DNA of 64,000 bases from Hippasteria phrygiana (taxonomy: Eukaryota; Echinodermata; Asteroidea; Valvatida; Goniasteridae). Location: the NCBI GenBank assembly GCA_037893225.1, contig JAZGUH010000943.1, forward strand, positions 62,001 to 126,000, written 5' to 3'. Shown here one piece after another: positions 1-12,254 of the stretch; positions within the stretch are counted from its first letter, which is position 1; each line of letters begins with the position of its first letter. Below the pieces are notes generated by a model. That model worked only from the letters and a program-made list of their open reading frames with translations, made no database searches and had not been told where the DNA came from. Both the position numbers and the translations under genes were made by a program.

Positions 1-173
1 ACATTTATCACATTTTATTTTCTAAAGCTGCCATCTCCGTGCGCTGACTGAAAATAGTTCAATCCAGTGGATTTCCTATACTACTAATGATTTATGGAAG
101 AAAAATATTTTTGAACGAACAAAGCACTTACTACACTACCCACTACACTGTTAGAAAGTAGTGTACACGATTG

Positions 174-534
174 GTAATCCTCCATTTTGTTTACTGAATT
201 ATTACGAAATACCTTACTAGACTGTAAGCTAATAGCAGTCTCAATCATCCCGTTTTCAAGAAAAGTGGAAATTTATATCGTTTTCCAACGATTGTTACGC
301 GTAGGCCTAATAGTCTAGTTCCCCGACCTGATAATTCCCTGACATCTATAAGTTGCTTCGTGTTGTCTAAAGTATGGTTTACTAGAACAGAATTTTTCTC
401 TTTACGCAGACTACACAAAACTTGAAACAGGTCAGTGATATAGTATATGCTAGCACGCTATAATATAATAACCGGAAAATTCATTTATTTCTCCAAATTA
501 CAGCAAAAGCCAATCGTGTATTATACCTTTAATT
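174..534 (+). mobile_element. TTAAAGGTAGTATACAACAT family (R1), copy A
   Basis: Degenerate copy. It shares TTACTGAATTATTACGAAATACC, the GACCTGATAATTCCCTGAC block, and the ending ACAGCAAAAGCCAATCGTGT then ATACCTTTAA with the other five copies. Confidence 0.65.
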
Positions 535-2950
535 ATCAATCCAACCATAATAATTTTAGGACGAGCAGTTTTTTCCGCCTCCAAGGTATAGTGTGTTCCT
601 TTAAAGGAATGATATAGCATTGGTAGAGCTGATGAGGAAGTTTCAGGCAGCGTTCACACTTTGTGATATTCAACAAATACACGAAATAAATAGCACACAT
701 TTGATAGTTTAAGCTTTAATCCTTCATCCGAGTTCCTATATAGAAAGTAGAGAAAAACTATTATGTTTTAACAGTGATTAGGCCTATGTGTACGTTAACA
801 TGGGTGTATTTCCATTGTTGAAATCAGAATAAGCCACAGCGTTTGTTGCAGGTCTTCGCGTACAATCTTCTCAAAGATGACAGCATTTCAACTGAAATAT
901 TTCTCAGGAGGATTGGTACTGGTATACCATCTTTATCAACACAAAGCTTTCAGATTTACACGAATCAATTTCGTTTCTGATCATTACCAAAGCTATCATA
1001 CATTTAGTATAGAGCACAGACAAATCAGTCGATTCGCAGGAATTAACATGATGAATTTATGTCCGAACAGAGTCTCGATGGCCAGTGATTTGATTACGAA
1101 AAGAAACTCGTCCGCATGTTTTTCATATTCGCAATCTTGAGAGAAAGAACACGTCTCCACCCCGCCCCTCGCTCATCACATCCACAAGGCTTATTGCAAT
1201 GACGTCATGAGTGTGGTGTCAGTCATGCCCAGTGGAAATTATGGCAAGTCTAGGTCCTGCCGATACTTCTGGAATGATAAAGGCCGAGGGTATCATGACC
1301 AACACCACGGCTTGAGCAACGCGATCCTAGTGATTAATATTTCTTACTCCAAAGAATTCATGTCTGTTCACACTTTGGCTAGAGAGTCCAACCCTCCCTG
1401 AGAATCTTGGGGAGGATTGAGTGATGACGAGGATGCAGTACCTGGCCCAAACCAATAAATCTGCCATATCTGTCTGTCTGGTAAGGATTTCTGCCGAGTA
1501 GTAATCGTTTGCTGCGATGTGTCCGGGGAAATGGGAAGAAAATAGGTAGTTGCCAAAAAGAAAGGGGAGATTATGCGATGTCATGTCCCAGAGGTAACTT
1601 GGTCTCACCATATTCCTTCCTCCATGGTCTCACCGACGATGGAAGTTACCCCGCCTGGGCCTATAGGTCTGAAAATTGGGATAATTTCTCTGGAAACTGT
1701 TGGGGAATGATCCTCTATTTAGATCTGGGCCCATGAAAACCGTAAGGGTGGTGGGGGTTGGCAATTCAAAATGTCGCCAACCCCACCCCACCTCTGATCG
1801 TAACACTTTAAATTTAAAAAATAAACATTTTTAATGAGGTGCTCAACGGAGAGGAGGCAACCCCCACCACTTCACAGCCGATCCTAACCACGCCCCCCCC
1901 CCCCCCCAACCCCCGTTTTTTCAAAAATATGTTCCCGTGCAAAAACAAATTAGGGCTATTGTTTGAGATTTGCTATGATTTTGCTCCCTTCACGACCCAA
2001 AACATGCAGACGCTGTTGCAAGTGCGTGAACCATATGAGAAAGTACAAATAAAGGAATTTGCCCCCTCGAATCGTCCAAAGTTCCTGGCGTGCAAGATTC
2101 TATTTCTTTTGCAAGAAAGTGGACAAATTTGTTAGAAAATACATGGTGCACCATGTTCATCTATTTCCTGTTCATCTGCATTCCTTTTTCAGCCCACAAG
2201 AGAAAGAAATCCAAAGAACATGAAGCCTGTCTCTTTTCTCATTTGTATAATCTCAACTTCCACAACTACCAAGTTTGTTTCACCTCTTGCGCAGGTAATC
2301 GAACTTTGTTATGGTGAAATTTTGCAAATAATGAAAACAAAAGTTCCAAGACAGATTTTAAAACGATGTCTTCCTGCGACTGAATGTCAACGCAATGCAA
2401 AGATTGATGCAATTAATGAATCAACTATATACGCATTACTATACGTTTATGGCAAGGGCAGTTATTATATACCCAACACTTATACTAAAATTTGCTCGAT
2501 AAATTGGGTGAAATTTACAAATGCTGGGAGGGGTTATTTGTTATCACTTCATCCCCACGGGGCAGATAAAAGCCTCTCAAACCGCCCGGACTCGTCGGTT
2601 GATTACCGCAGTGATTTTACTAGAGGATTTAGGTGAAAATGAAATATTCAAAGCATTACAGATTGCATCGGTGGACAGCAAGGTGACGATTATCTGCTAA
2701 TGACTTTCGCGCGAGCATGATCGAATGCTTGAGTTGGCAATCAGTCAGGTGAAACATCCGGCTCTTGAGCTTAGAAGATACCTTAAGATTTGTATGTGGT
2801 GTCACTTATGAGCTAATCAACAAACAGAATCATCATTCTTAATACTAAAGATACATCTCCACTAATCATGTAGTCCACCATAATGTCGTAGGCGACTTCA
2901 TTTATGAGCTTGAATTCAACTATGAAAACGAACGTGTGAGGCACAGCTGT
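535..2950. other. No supported gene
   Basis: Apart from the R2 copy at 850 and a C-run at 1893-1907, nothing is recognised. Open frames up to 138 codons (2220-2636) have no family features. Confidence 0.6.
850..1012 (+). repeat. Dispersed repeat R2, copy 1
   Basis: Shares GATGACAGCATTTCAACTGA, AATATTTCTCAGGAGG, ATCTTTATCAA and ATCATTACCAAAGCT with copies near 14.6, 21.4 and 38.2 kb. No inverted ends are recognised. Confidence 0.7.
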
Positions 2951-2954
2951 ACTG

Positions 2955-3280
2955 GTTCGGCCTACATTTAGGTGCAGAGCTACATTTAATTGTTGGGGCT
3001 ATAACTGCTTCCTTTAGGCACATATAGTTGGGGCTACATGTAGCCCGTTGTATTTAAGTAAAGGATTGGTGATGCATTTTGGAGTCTGCGCTACATCTTA
3101 AATGGTTTAGACTACATTAAGGACTCTTCGACAAATTTGCAACGTTGTGTCGGGCTAGTTACTGGGTGGGGCTACATTAAGGTACGGTACAAGGTTGTGG
3201 CTACATAGGACTGAATTTGGCTTCATTCATGTACAGGATTGGGGCAGCTACATTTAAGGCTCGGGCTACATAGGTCTTGT
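2955..3280 (+). repeat. Degenerate 24-bp-family array
   Basis: GCCTACATTTAGGTGCAGAG, GGGCTACATGTAGCCCG, GGGGCTACATTAAGGTACGG and GGGCTACATAGG are spaced irregularly. The stretch is a decayed relative of the 49.5 kb array. Confidence 0.7.
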
Positions 3281-3748
3281 AGTTAGTCGCCACGCTATCA
3301 AATCACATTCTCCGAAATATCACAAAGATGAGTGTTTAGCTTGAAATACAGATATACAAAATATAAAATACACCTGTCGAAAATGCTCATTTCAAGGCAT
3401 TCGTTTACTTAGTTATTTATGAGCTTTTTTTCAGTCCATATCATCTGATCACCCGTAGCGATCTGGACAAATCCCTAGCTGACAGATGACAAATGGCCAC
3501 ACGTAACGGTCCACGAAAGTTTTATTCTCGTCCCATTAACATCCAATTTTGATTGTTAAATTGACCATAGCATTAATCTGCCGCAGAGAATTCCTGTACC
3601 ACCAGCTTCAATTTCCAAGTCTACAAATCTCCCAGTATGTCGACTGTATGGATTTAAGCTCTGTAAAAAAGCATCATCCCGGCCAGAAGAATTCCCGGCG
3701 TCGTTTCCCGTAAAAGTTTAATATAATTTATCTTCGCAATCTAGTTCA

Positions 3749-3867
3749 TATAGAGTACCGAAGTAATGACGTCAATCAATGCAATGTTTGGAACCAGAAT
3801 ACATTCTAAACTGCATGTGTTTGGAACCATTGCCGCGGCAACTGACGTCAGACTTCGGTACTCTATA
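3749..3867. mobile_element. 119-bp palindromic MITE
   Basis: TATAGAGTACCGAAGTAATG at the left is mirrored by a right end ACTTCGGTACTCTATA. Both arms carry TGACGTCA/TGACGTCA-like sites. The element is too short to code. Confidence 0.8.
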
Positions 3868-6720
3868 GGAGAAAGAAACCACGATTACTCGACCGCAGAC
3901 TTTCAATAAATGGCAAGGCGTCTAACATGCTGGGCGCCATATTATGGGAAGGAAATTAGCCACAATTCCTTAATTTATGCTGAACTCAATCACCTGCTAT
4001 TTTGTTGTGTCAAACACCTTATTATTCGGCTTGTGTTACCGCAAGCCTTGAATATTTGGTATGTAAATGTTGAAACATTTAGTGTTAATACCGGGGCAAG
4101 TACACATTACAGAAAGTAAATTAAGAAATAAAAGATTATCTTTCATTCATCCCAAAAGCTGGATTCACGAACATGATGATCGAACTTGTTCTCTTGTCAG
4201 TTAATTAGGATTCTGGTTTATCTTCGAGAAAATTGTGTCGTGGATTATTTTGATGTCAGCAGTCAAAATAAGCCCGTACGAGTACAAAATCGAGTACAAA
4301 ATCACTGTTGAAACAGAACTGGTTTTTTTCCCACTATTTTTCCATGACTCGGACTATTCTGTCATGCTTGTCCAATGCTCTATCATACATTTCAAAGAAG
4401 CCATATTGTGCTCATATCTTCAAAAAGCCAACATTAAAGCAATGACATTCTTTGTATGTAATAAAGGTTCATAGTACATAAATAATACATGTAGTATATA
4501 ACGTGTACCATAACAATATCAATATTTGAAGGAAAAAAACTTGTACTACATCACAAATCTCCATAAGAACAATTACGGCCCCACAGGTTATAAGACTGTA
4601 AAGTAATGGCCTTCGACCTTGCGTAATGACTCTTGACCCTCAAAATTAATGCATCTCTCCAGAAGCGAGTACACAGACTCTCTTGAATACTTCGCTTGCA
4701 TCCTCCGATCTCGCCAGTGGTCATTCGATCGGACACGACCTTCCTGACGAGACCCCGTATAAACAGACGAGACCCCGTCAGCTCCACACGAGACCCCATG
4801 CCATCTATTGAACTCCATCCCCCCCCCCCCCCCCCCCATCACCTGCCCACATCTCCTAATTACATACTCGCTGCCAATATCCAAATCTGAATTATTCAAG
4901 TGTAAGTCTTTGCACTCGATGGACTAACAGCGCCGCAAGGCAGCTCCGGTTTTTTGAATAGTCACCAAAGTGACATCGTCACGTGCTGGCGAAAACAAAA
5001 AAATATTTCCGTCCCATATAATGAATGTGTACCTGATATGCTGAACGTGAGAGTATGTACTTTCCTAAGTAAAGGAAAATAAAGGGAATGAAGACACCTG
5101 CCATATACGACTGGTTGAGTGTGCTTTACGGGGTTTAACCTTTAAGTCTTCCAACTAAGAAATTTATGTTCCTTCTGCACTTCTCCTGATGAAGAAGTTT
5201 GAATTCTTTGGTTGCATCGGATACACCCAGCTGTTTTAAGAGGTAGATATTTCCATTTGAATGACACAAATCAAATAATCCGTTTTTTCCATTCCAACCT
5301 TTCTATGAGGTTCCAGCGTTACGTGTCTAGGGGTTTTACCTGGATACTGTACCTTGTCGTCAAAAGTTTATATAAATGGTTCTATAACCATGGTGATCAC
5401 ATAAGAATTAGAGATTTTTATGTGGTTCATCTGTTTTAGTAGTTTAAATATTTTTTTAAATAAACTCTAAATTGGAGTGTATTTAGTGAATGTATTAATT
5501 TATCGATGTATGCTGTAAGAATTATGTTGGAAGCATTTGGACACATTTTACAGATGATATGAAACTCAACATCCTTACCGAGTTTTAACAATCCAATGAC
5601 ATTATTTCTTGCATGGGATGTATTCACTGTTATAAAGAACATAAGTCTCACGCGCGACTCCATAGGCGAAGGTGTAGGTACCGATACCTAGACTGGTTCC
5701 CGGTTCACTGTGCTGCTTTTCTTACTTCGAAAGTAGGGAGCGGTATCGAGTAATCCAAATCACCATAAACCTGCACAATGATTCAACCGGCTTTATGCTA
5801 GTTGTAATTAGCATATTGTTATTCCCATAATACAATGGAGTTTACCGGGGGCCTTTGAAAAACACAAATTCTGCTTTTTTTTAGCAATTATCAATACGAT
5901 GAGGGACACTGCTTAATTTTAACATGTGCAGATCAAATATTTGAAAATTTGCTTCTTCGGCCCAGAGATACACGATCGTGATTTTGCCTAGTGGTTACTC
6001 TGAAAGTCTTGCCATAATTCGATATGTTACCTCTAATGGGAAAGCCTAGTGTGAACAGCAATAATTTACAGCCAAAGTGTAGGAAAATGCAATTACCATC
6101 TCTAAAAATATAAATTCGCTGCTGCGCACGCGCGAATGTGGTCTAATCAAAACTATCGGTCGCTATATTAAATGGGGCGAGAACCAGTTTAACCCATAGA
6201 AAACACGAACTAGTCGAGCCACTAGCTCATGTGTATGTCATTAAAAAGTGTAATGACGAAATGACCAAGAGTATTTTTAACTTGGAAGTTGCACAAAACT
6301 TAGTTTTCTTCACAACACCTGCACTTTAATGCACACATTCTTAAATCTGTATTCTTGTGGAGCCATTGTCTTTTTATTCTCCTTTGTTTCTGTATAAACC
6401 TACCCCATATACTTCCTACACCTTTTTGCTTGTGGAGACGTCACCCTCTTTAGAATTTGCCTGTCGAGACCTTTTCACTCTTTTGTCCTCAGGGTACCGA
6501 ACATTTAAAAAAACAGCTGACCAGCCACGCCTAGTCACAAAACAAGATGGATCCATAAAATAAGATGTAATATGAGTAAGGAGAAAATATCAAAGATCTG
6601 TATCATGTAATCTATACATGTTAGTTTGGAAGTCGTACCCTGGGCTATACAATTCCTCCCTGAAATCCGTTCGGTCAATTCGTGTAGTCCGCGCCAAGCA
6701 ACAATCACCATGTAAATTAG
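3868..6720. other. No supported gene
   Basis: A C-run lies at 4819-4837, preceded by three spaced GACGAGACCCC motifs (about 4744-4797). Otherwise this is AT-rich sequence with short chance frames. Confidence 0.6.
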
Positions 6721-6894
6721 AACAGAGATATTTTCTCTTTTGCCCTATCCCGACGTAATTACGAAGCACTGTATACTCAGTGCTCTCCGAGAGCCTGTGT
6801 GAAAAAATTCGCAGGCTTACTCGGGCGGGATTCGAACCCACGACTTCCTGCTTACTAGTGCAGACGTCTTAACCACTCGACCACCGAGCTTGCC
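6720..6894 (-). mobile_element. tRNA-derived SINE, intact head
   Basis: The head 6814-6894 reads on the minus strand with A box TGGTCGAGTGG, B box GGTTCGAATCC and a recognisable cloverleaf-length spacing. It looks Leu/Ser-like, with a CTGC/GCAG anticodon stem. An unrelated body follows (GCCTGCGAATTTTTTCACAC, then AGGCTCTCGGAGAGCACTGA). It is unlikely to be a functional tRNA gene because the acceptor stem does not pair well and the body continues directly. Confidence 0.8.
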
Positions 6895-7014
6895 GGGGTC
6901 GGCTGGCCGATCTCCTGATTAATCACCATGTATATCTCGTTGCTGAAAAGGTATCAATCAAATGAGTCTGAAACTTTCAACAATATTTTGGTGCATGCGA
7001 ATTTAAACGAGAGT

Positions 7015-7150
7015 TTTGCCCTCCCCGACGTAGTATTTAGTGTTCGGTGCTTTTCAAAAGCCTGTGGGAATTTGGAAAACACAGGCTTTACATGGGCCTC
7101 AAACCCACTGAAAGCACTGGCATTCGAGCTAAAAGCAACGTCAAGAAGGG
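7015..7150 (-). mobile_element. Decayed copy of the neighbouring SINE
   Basis: CCCCGACGTAGTATTTAGTG, CTTTTCAAAAGCCTGTGGGA and GGGCCTCAAACCCACTGAAA align with the body and B box of the SINE just upstream. The A box is lost. Confidence 0.6.
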
Positions 7151-7929
7151 TAAACATTTAGTTTAAATTTATACCATGTCTGACGCATAATGTTCTGACA
7201 TTAATTGGTGCATTAGTGCTAAGAGGTAGTGCAAACCGACAAATCAGCTAATGTGCCCAATCAGAAAACACCGGAAAACACGACTGAACAGACATTGTGA
7301 CAACGGTTGAGGACATTATCCACTACAGGAAACCATTAAACGTGTTTGGTCCCATCGGCAAGAAAGCAGTATAGCCTGCTCTAATTGGTATCTTAGCGTC
7401 GTACTTACGAAAGACCAACGTGAAAATACCAAATTGACCGAGCGGCCGATAATATAGTTCTATACGGCCATTAAAAACTAGTAACATTGATCACATGATG
7501 TATTCTTATCAAGAACGGCTGATTTTTGTACACACAAAAACCGGCATAAAAGGCACTCTCATCGATTGACAGTAACAAAGGGACAAAACACAAGCAATCG
7601 ATGACGTCTGTTCTTTGTCAGTAAAGGCTACGGAATCACTGAGCGGTTAACTACCAGCCTGGGCGCGAGATTACGAGAATAAGATTGGCTGTGACATAAA
7701 CGGAAGTTGATGACAGAGGCTTCTGAGTAACTGTTGTTGAGTTGGGAATAGTTTAAGCATTTATTAAACAAAAATCTATTCTGAAACTGACAGACACAAG
7801 TGTTTCGAATCTTCCGTAATCCCCGATCAAAAGAAAACAAAGTTACCCATACCCACACGATTACGATTCCTTAAGGTTTGCGTGGAGTGTAGAGTTTTGC
7901 ATGGAGGAGGTCAGGTTGGCAGGGGTTAG

Positions 7930-8090
7930 GTTGGTATCTTGGTCTAGTGGTAGCCTACATCCCGCGTTTTCTACCGATGTGGCCTGGGTTCGAATCCCAC
8001 CATGACCGACATCTTGATTGGGGTTTTCAGTCCCTGCCTGATACCGTGCGGTTTCCTCCCACCTCTAAAACTAAAAATGTCTTCGTCTTC
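7930..8090 (+). mobile_element. tRNA-derived SINE
   Basis: Head 7930-8009 has A box TGGTCTAGTGG (7940-7950) and B box GGTTCGAATCC (7987-7997). The body GTTTTCAGTCCCTGCCTGAT, then ACCGTGCGGTTTCC, follows. The same body recurs, headless, at 48305-48400. Confidence 0.8.
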
Positions 8091-8258
8091 TTCCTATACA
8101 TGTTCTTCAGGCTTTCAACCAACAGGAATCTTTGGTTTCGTGACCAGAAAGAATTAAAATGAATAAAAAGCGCTTTTTACCACCTAATTCTTGAAACACT
8201 GCAGTCAGTATTATATTTCTTAAATACGATTTGAAGCTTTGCATGGTAGGTGCGATAC

Positions 8259-8466
8259 GAGACAGACTGGGATTGCGGGTAACACCATGTGAAATACATA
8301 TCTTCTATAGGAAGATGTGTGCTCTGGGTGTCCTCGGGAGTGTGAGGGCGGACAGAGCACACTGTCCGAAACGTCCAGTTACACACTCATCCTGGTTCTT
8401 TTCAGAGCTTCCTATAGAAGATATATATATTTCACATAAATGTTACCCGCAATCTCAGTCTGTCTC
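8259..8466. mobile_element. 208-bp MITE with about 58-bp inverted arms
   Basis: GAGACAGACTGGGATTGCGG on the left is matched by CCGCAATCTCAGTCTGTCTC on the right. The arms continue to CTTCTATAGGAAG. The centre is GC-richer and unmatched. Confidence 0.82.
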
Positions 8467-8469
8467 TAT

Positions 8470-9370
8470 ATATATTAAATCGATGCTACATGTACAAACG
8501 TGATAAACCATGTCAATGAAAAAAGTCCAATATGATTCAAATTGGCACTCATCCTCATTAGTTATAGAGTGACTCAATCCAACGAAATGAGTCACAAGTC
8601 GTCAACGCTACTTTTGATTCAGTGCCCTTACACACAACTTGAACAATCGGAATCTATGGGAACAGTCAAGGCTAAATGGTACATAATGTTCAGTTAAATC
8701 TGAATGAGACATTAACCCTATTCCCGAATCCTCCAATTTCAATATGAATTTTCACACACCCTAGGAAGTTATGGTTAAAAATGAAAAGCCATGTATACCT
8801 TTTTCAGTCCGGTCACAAATTGTGGTTAACCCGTATACGTGAATCAGACATTCTTTAGTACGTGAGTTATTTCATAGCTTTCTAACTGATTGTTACGTCA
8901 ATCGGTACCTTGGCTACACAGTGCAGCCGAGTCGGTGAACCAAACCGAACTGACGGGTATTAATTCCGACCGGGTCTATGATCTACCGCTCAGGTATGAG
9001 TTACGCGTCCGGCCGGTATCGGATTAGGGACATATTATTGTATTAGTATCGGGCCAATTAGTGCTTTACTGCAGTAACCATTTCAGGATCAATACTTCAG
9101 ACGGTGGCTGCTATACCGCGGCTGTAAATCCTACATTATATTACCTGCTCGTGCAATTTATAATAGAGTAGAACAGATTCATAGATTTGCCTTTTATCTT
9201 GAAGTTCGTATCCTCCAGGGCAGCAGTACGGTTTACGTCAAAGGTGAGCTGCATCCAACATTCGCAGCGTAGGAAGTAAAATAGAAAAGAAACTTCTGCA
9301 AATGTCCCATTCTATGGGTTTCCCATGATAAATCCACGGGAATCATATTATGGGGTTTGGGCCCCGCGTA
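8470..9370. other. No supported gene
   Basis: Unique-looking intergenic or intronic sequence. I see no motif, repeat or coding signal. Confidence 0.6.
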
Positions 9371-9372
9371 CC

Positions 9373-9595
9373 AATAAGCCAGTTCGGTATCTCAAAGGTC
9401 AAAGGTTATTCGGGATAAAAGCGCTGACGTCATGTCACGCCATCTTACGCGAACGCACATTCTGATTGAATTTAACACGTGCGCGATGTGCGACCACTTT
9501 TTGCGTTCACACGCGCGCGTAGGTCACGCGGGTCATTCGGAATAAAATTAATGTCATCGTGCACATGCGTAGTTGAAATGCCGAACTGGCTTATT
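9373..9595. mobile_element. MITE, AATAAGCCAGTTCGGTAT family, copy 1
   Basis: Terminal inverted repeats AATAAGCCAGTTCGGTATCT and its partner ending GAACTGGCTTATT enclose 223 bp. The direct repeat GCGTACC flanks both sides (9366-9372 and 9596-9602), extendable to 8 bp by a shared A. This is a clean insertion signature. A 7-8 bp duplication would fit a hAT-type or similar transposase. A second copy is at 48741. Confidence 0.9.
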
Positions 9596-9604
9596 GCGTA
9601 CCAC

Positions 9605-11215
9605 ATTTACATGTTAGTGTTTGCACAAGTTTCTAACCATGTAAGTGTGGTGTTCTCCCCGGATTTCGCAATGCATTTTCCTCATAAATCCCATGGTGTT
9701 TTCCCTATCCATCTTATACTGCTAATATTTATGTTTATTGGTTGAAGTTGTTTGCATTTTAGGAGGTGGCATCATATCGGAAATGCTTACTAACTTCTTT
9801 TAGCGGAAGCTCGACAACAAACTTTCTTTCATAGGTGCTTTTATACACATGGTTCGATATTGCCAGTTCAAGACACCACTGGCATTGCAACGATACTTTG
9901 TAGATGCAATACAGAGTTCGACTAAACACATAATATTAATTATAAACCGCGTTTTAAGTGTTTGCATTTTCACAGACAATTAAAGTCTGAAAAACATTCT
10001 CACATCCGATTCCCTAAGTGGCAGTTGCCAATTCACTGTGGCTTGAATTTAACATGTCTCTCTGCCGCATTTAGGCGAACGTGAAACTGATTTTGTTACC
10101 TGACGTTCGAATCCAAACCTATTAATTGGCATTTGGAAATCTGCGTGACGCAGTTCAATGGTCCTGTTTTGGTCCACAACATGTACCTCTGTCTCCCTTG
10201 TGTGTCGTAAAGTGCAAATTACTGCCGTTGAAATATCAAGCGCCGGATGAAGCCGCCATGTTTTCCCCTTATGATCGCATCACAGCAGAACCACTGGGCA
10301 CAAATCTCTCCGAATGGTCGGCGAGGTCGTCTTGTCGTGGAATTGCCAGTCCAGGCGCGGTCAGTCACGTACAGAGGCCCAGATAGTGTCGAAAACAAAA
10401 GAGGCGTTCACTGAAGTAGTTCTTGCTTGCAATTCATTTGATTCGAACAAATTGCTTCTGAGACATAATAGGTTCCGCCGGTTTAAAGGTTCACAGAAAC
10501 CCAAAGTAGGAAAATGCCACGGATCGTTCTGAAACACTGATGAATGCAAAAGAGCTCAACATATTTTATGTCTATTTGTGTTTTAGTATTTTAACGAGAC
10601 TTTGGGCAGAATTATCATGGGGCGTGTCCCATCAAATTTGTTCTTGCTTGATGTCATCGGTAGTACAAAACACTGTTTTGCATCTTCCCTGTTGTCTGCA
10701 GCCATGTACAAAACGCATGGTGTATCTGTGTGCTGGGGCGTGGCCAGCAATGTTTTACCACCGATGACGTTTGAAAGTTTTGTTGTGGGCGGAGTCGGCG
10801 GACCACGCCCCATTATTTTGTTATGGCCGAAGTCTCGATAAATTATATACAAAGATACATGAACAATTCGTATTTCACATTATTATGATAATTAATTCCT
10901 TATTTATTATTGTTTAGTAACCATTTATACTATTTTTTCCTGTTTAATGTCTGTGAACCTATAATGGGTTTGCTGCGTTAGTTTTGTTCTATATGCGCTA
11001 GCCATCATATTACCAGTACATTAGGAGTTTTCGTTAGCAATACTAACATCACTATTATGTTACTTTGCTGTGAACATTAAAAGGAAATTTTATTACATGC
11101 TTCACATTATGTTGGAATGTAATATCACACATAAAACGGCTGATTCTTTCGGGGATTTTACACACATATATGCACTAGTGCACTCTAGCTAACCGAATCT
11201 TCCGATGTACAATTC
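9605..11215. other. No supported gene apart from one MITE
   Basis: Contains only the foldback MITE at 10592. The remainder shows no coding signal. Confidence 0.6.
10592..10841. mobile_element. 250-bp foldback MITE
   Basis: The left end TAACGAGACTTTGGGCAGAA...ATGGGGCGTG is mirrored by CACGCCCCAT...GAAGTCTCGATA on the right. Inner arms GTCATCGGTAGTACAAAACA and their partner near 10745-10770 extend the palindrome. Confidence 0.78.
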
Positions 11216-11560
11216 CATACTTTAATAATAATGTAATAATAATGTAGACATTTGTAAAGCGCACATATCCACCAAGTCTACAGTGCTCAAGGCGCTACAT
11301 AAATTATTACCCCTGCTCATCGGGCCCAACAATCATTCCTGAATCCTTCTCAGCTCCCTGGGGAGTATAGGCCTACAGCCCCGGCTGCAAGTTAAGCGCA
11401 CATGGGCTAATCAAACACATAACCATCACTACAGGTACCCGTTTACTCCTGGGTGGAGAGAAGCAACCTGTGACAAAGTGCCTTACTCAAGGACACAAGC
11501 ACTATGGCCCCCAGCCGGTCTTGAACCCACAATCTGCAGTATCACCGAGATCTTGAGTTT
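11215..11560 (-). mobile_element. SINE-like repeat with AAT-rich terminus
   Basis: Begins AATAATAATGTAATAATAAT, then GTAGACATTTGTAAAGCGC. It continues through TTACCCCTGCTCATCGGG, CTCAGCTCCCTGGGGAGTAT, CCTGGGTGGAGAGAAGCAAC and CAAAGTGCCTTACTCAAGGA. The far end has a B-box-like GTGGGTTCAAGACC on the minus strand. This arrangement is a common interspersed repeat in marine invertebrates (established knowledge, family name not certain). Confidence 0.75.
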
Positions 11561-11830
11561 GATACACCTTTATTAAGCCCTTCATTTGAAGTTTAGTCAC
11601 ACCAGGTCCCACAATTCATATTCATGCCTGAACCTAGAAAGGTGACTTTTGAACATGCCGTTCGGTTCCAAAAGACTGAGTCTGGTATGAAATGGAAATT
11701 GTTGGTTGAGTTTCCGAGGATACTACTAACCCAATTTTTGATTTGTCATAATTTTGTTCGCAGTAGACCGATGCCGTACTTTGAAAAAAATGTGTAGGCC
11801 TTATTTCTAACCAGCCATTAAGTTGTAATG

Positions 11831-12254
11831 TTAAAGGTAGTATACAACATTTGCTTTTGCTGTAATTTTCAGAAATAAGCGGATTTGGGGGAAGTAGCAA
11901 ATACTGTAACACTGACCTGTTTAAAGTTTTGCGTGCATAGATGCTGGGAAAACAGAGAAAAACCAAGTATGTTCTTGTAGTCTTGTTCCCTGACCCTACT
12001 TAGGACAAAACGGAGCAATTTATAGAGTCAGGGAATTATCAGGTCGGGGAATTAGAGTATTTCCAACGATTGTCGGCCGACAATCGTTGGAAACGATATA
12101 AATTTCGGCTTTTCTTGTAAACGGCAGCACACCAAGTGCCATGATTTCACGGGATGCTTGAGACTGCTATTTACTTACAGTCTAGTACGATATTTCGTAA
12201 TAATTCAGTAATTTTGTTCTTTTATGTTTTTCAAATGTTGTATACTACCTTTAA
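11831..12254 (-). mobile_element. R1 family, copy B, perfect 23-bp terminal repeats
   Basis: Best-preserved copy. The first 23 bases, beginning TTAAAGGTAGTATACAACAT, are exactly mirrored at the right end, giving a 424-bp element. A central palindrome CGATTGTCGGCCGACAATCG lies near 12065. TTAA at each outer edge would fit a TTAA target but may simply be part of the repeat. Confidence 0.88.

Noticed and set aside
2220..2636. 138-codon open frame beginning MKPVSFLICIIS
   Set aside because: No domain, no splice or promoter signals, and composition like the surrounding AT-rich DNA.
6814..6894. Functional tRNA gene
   Set aside because: A and B boxes are good, but the acceptor stem pairs poorly and the sequence continues into a SINE body.
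7930..8009. Functional tRNA gene
   Set aside because: Body sequence recurs headless at 48.3 kb, marking it as a SINE.
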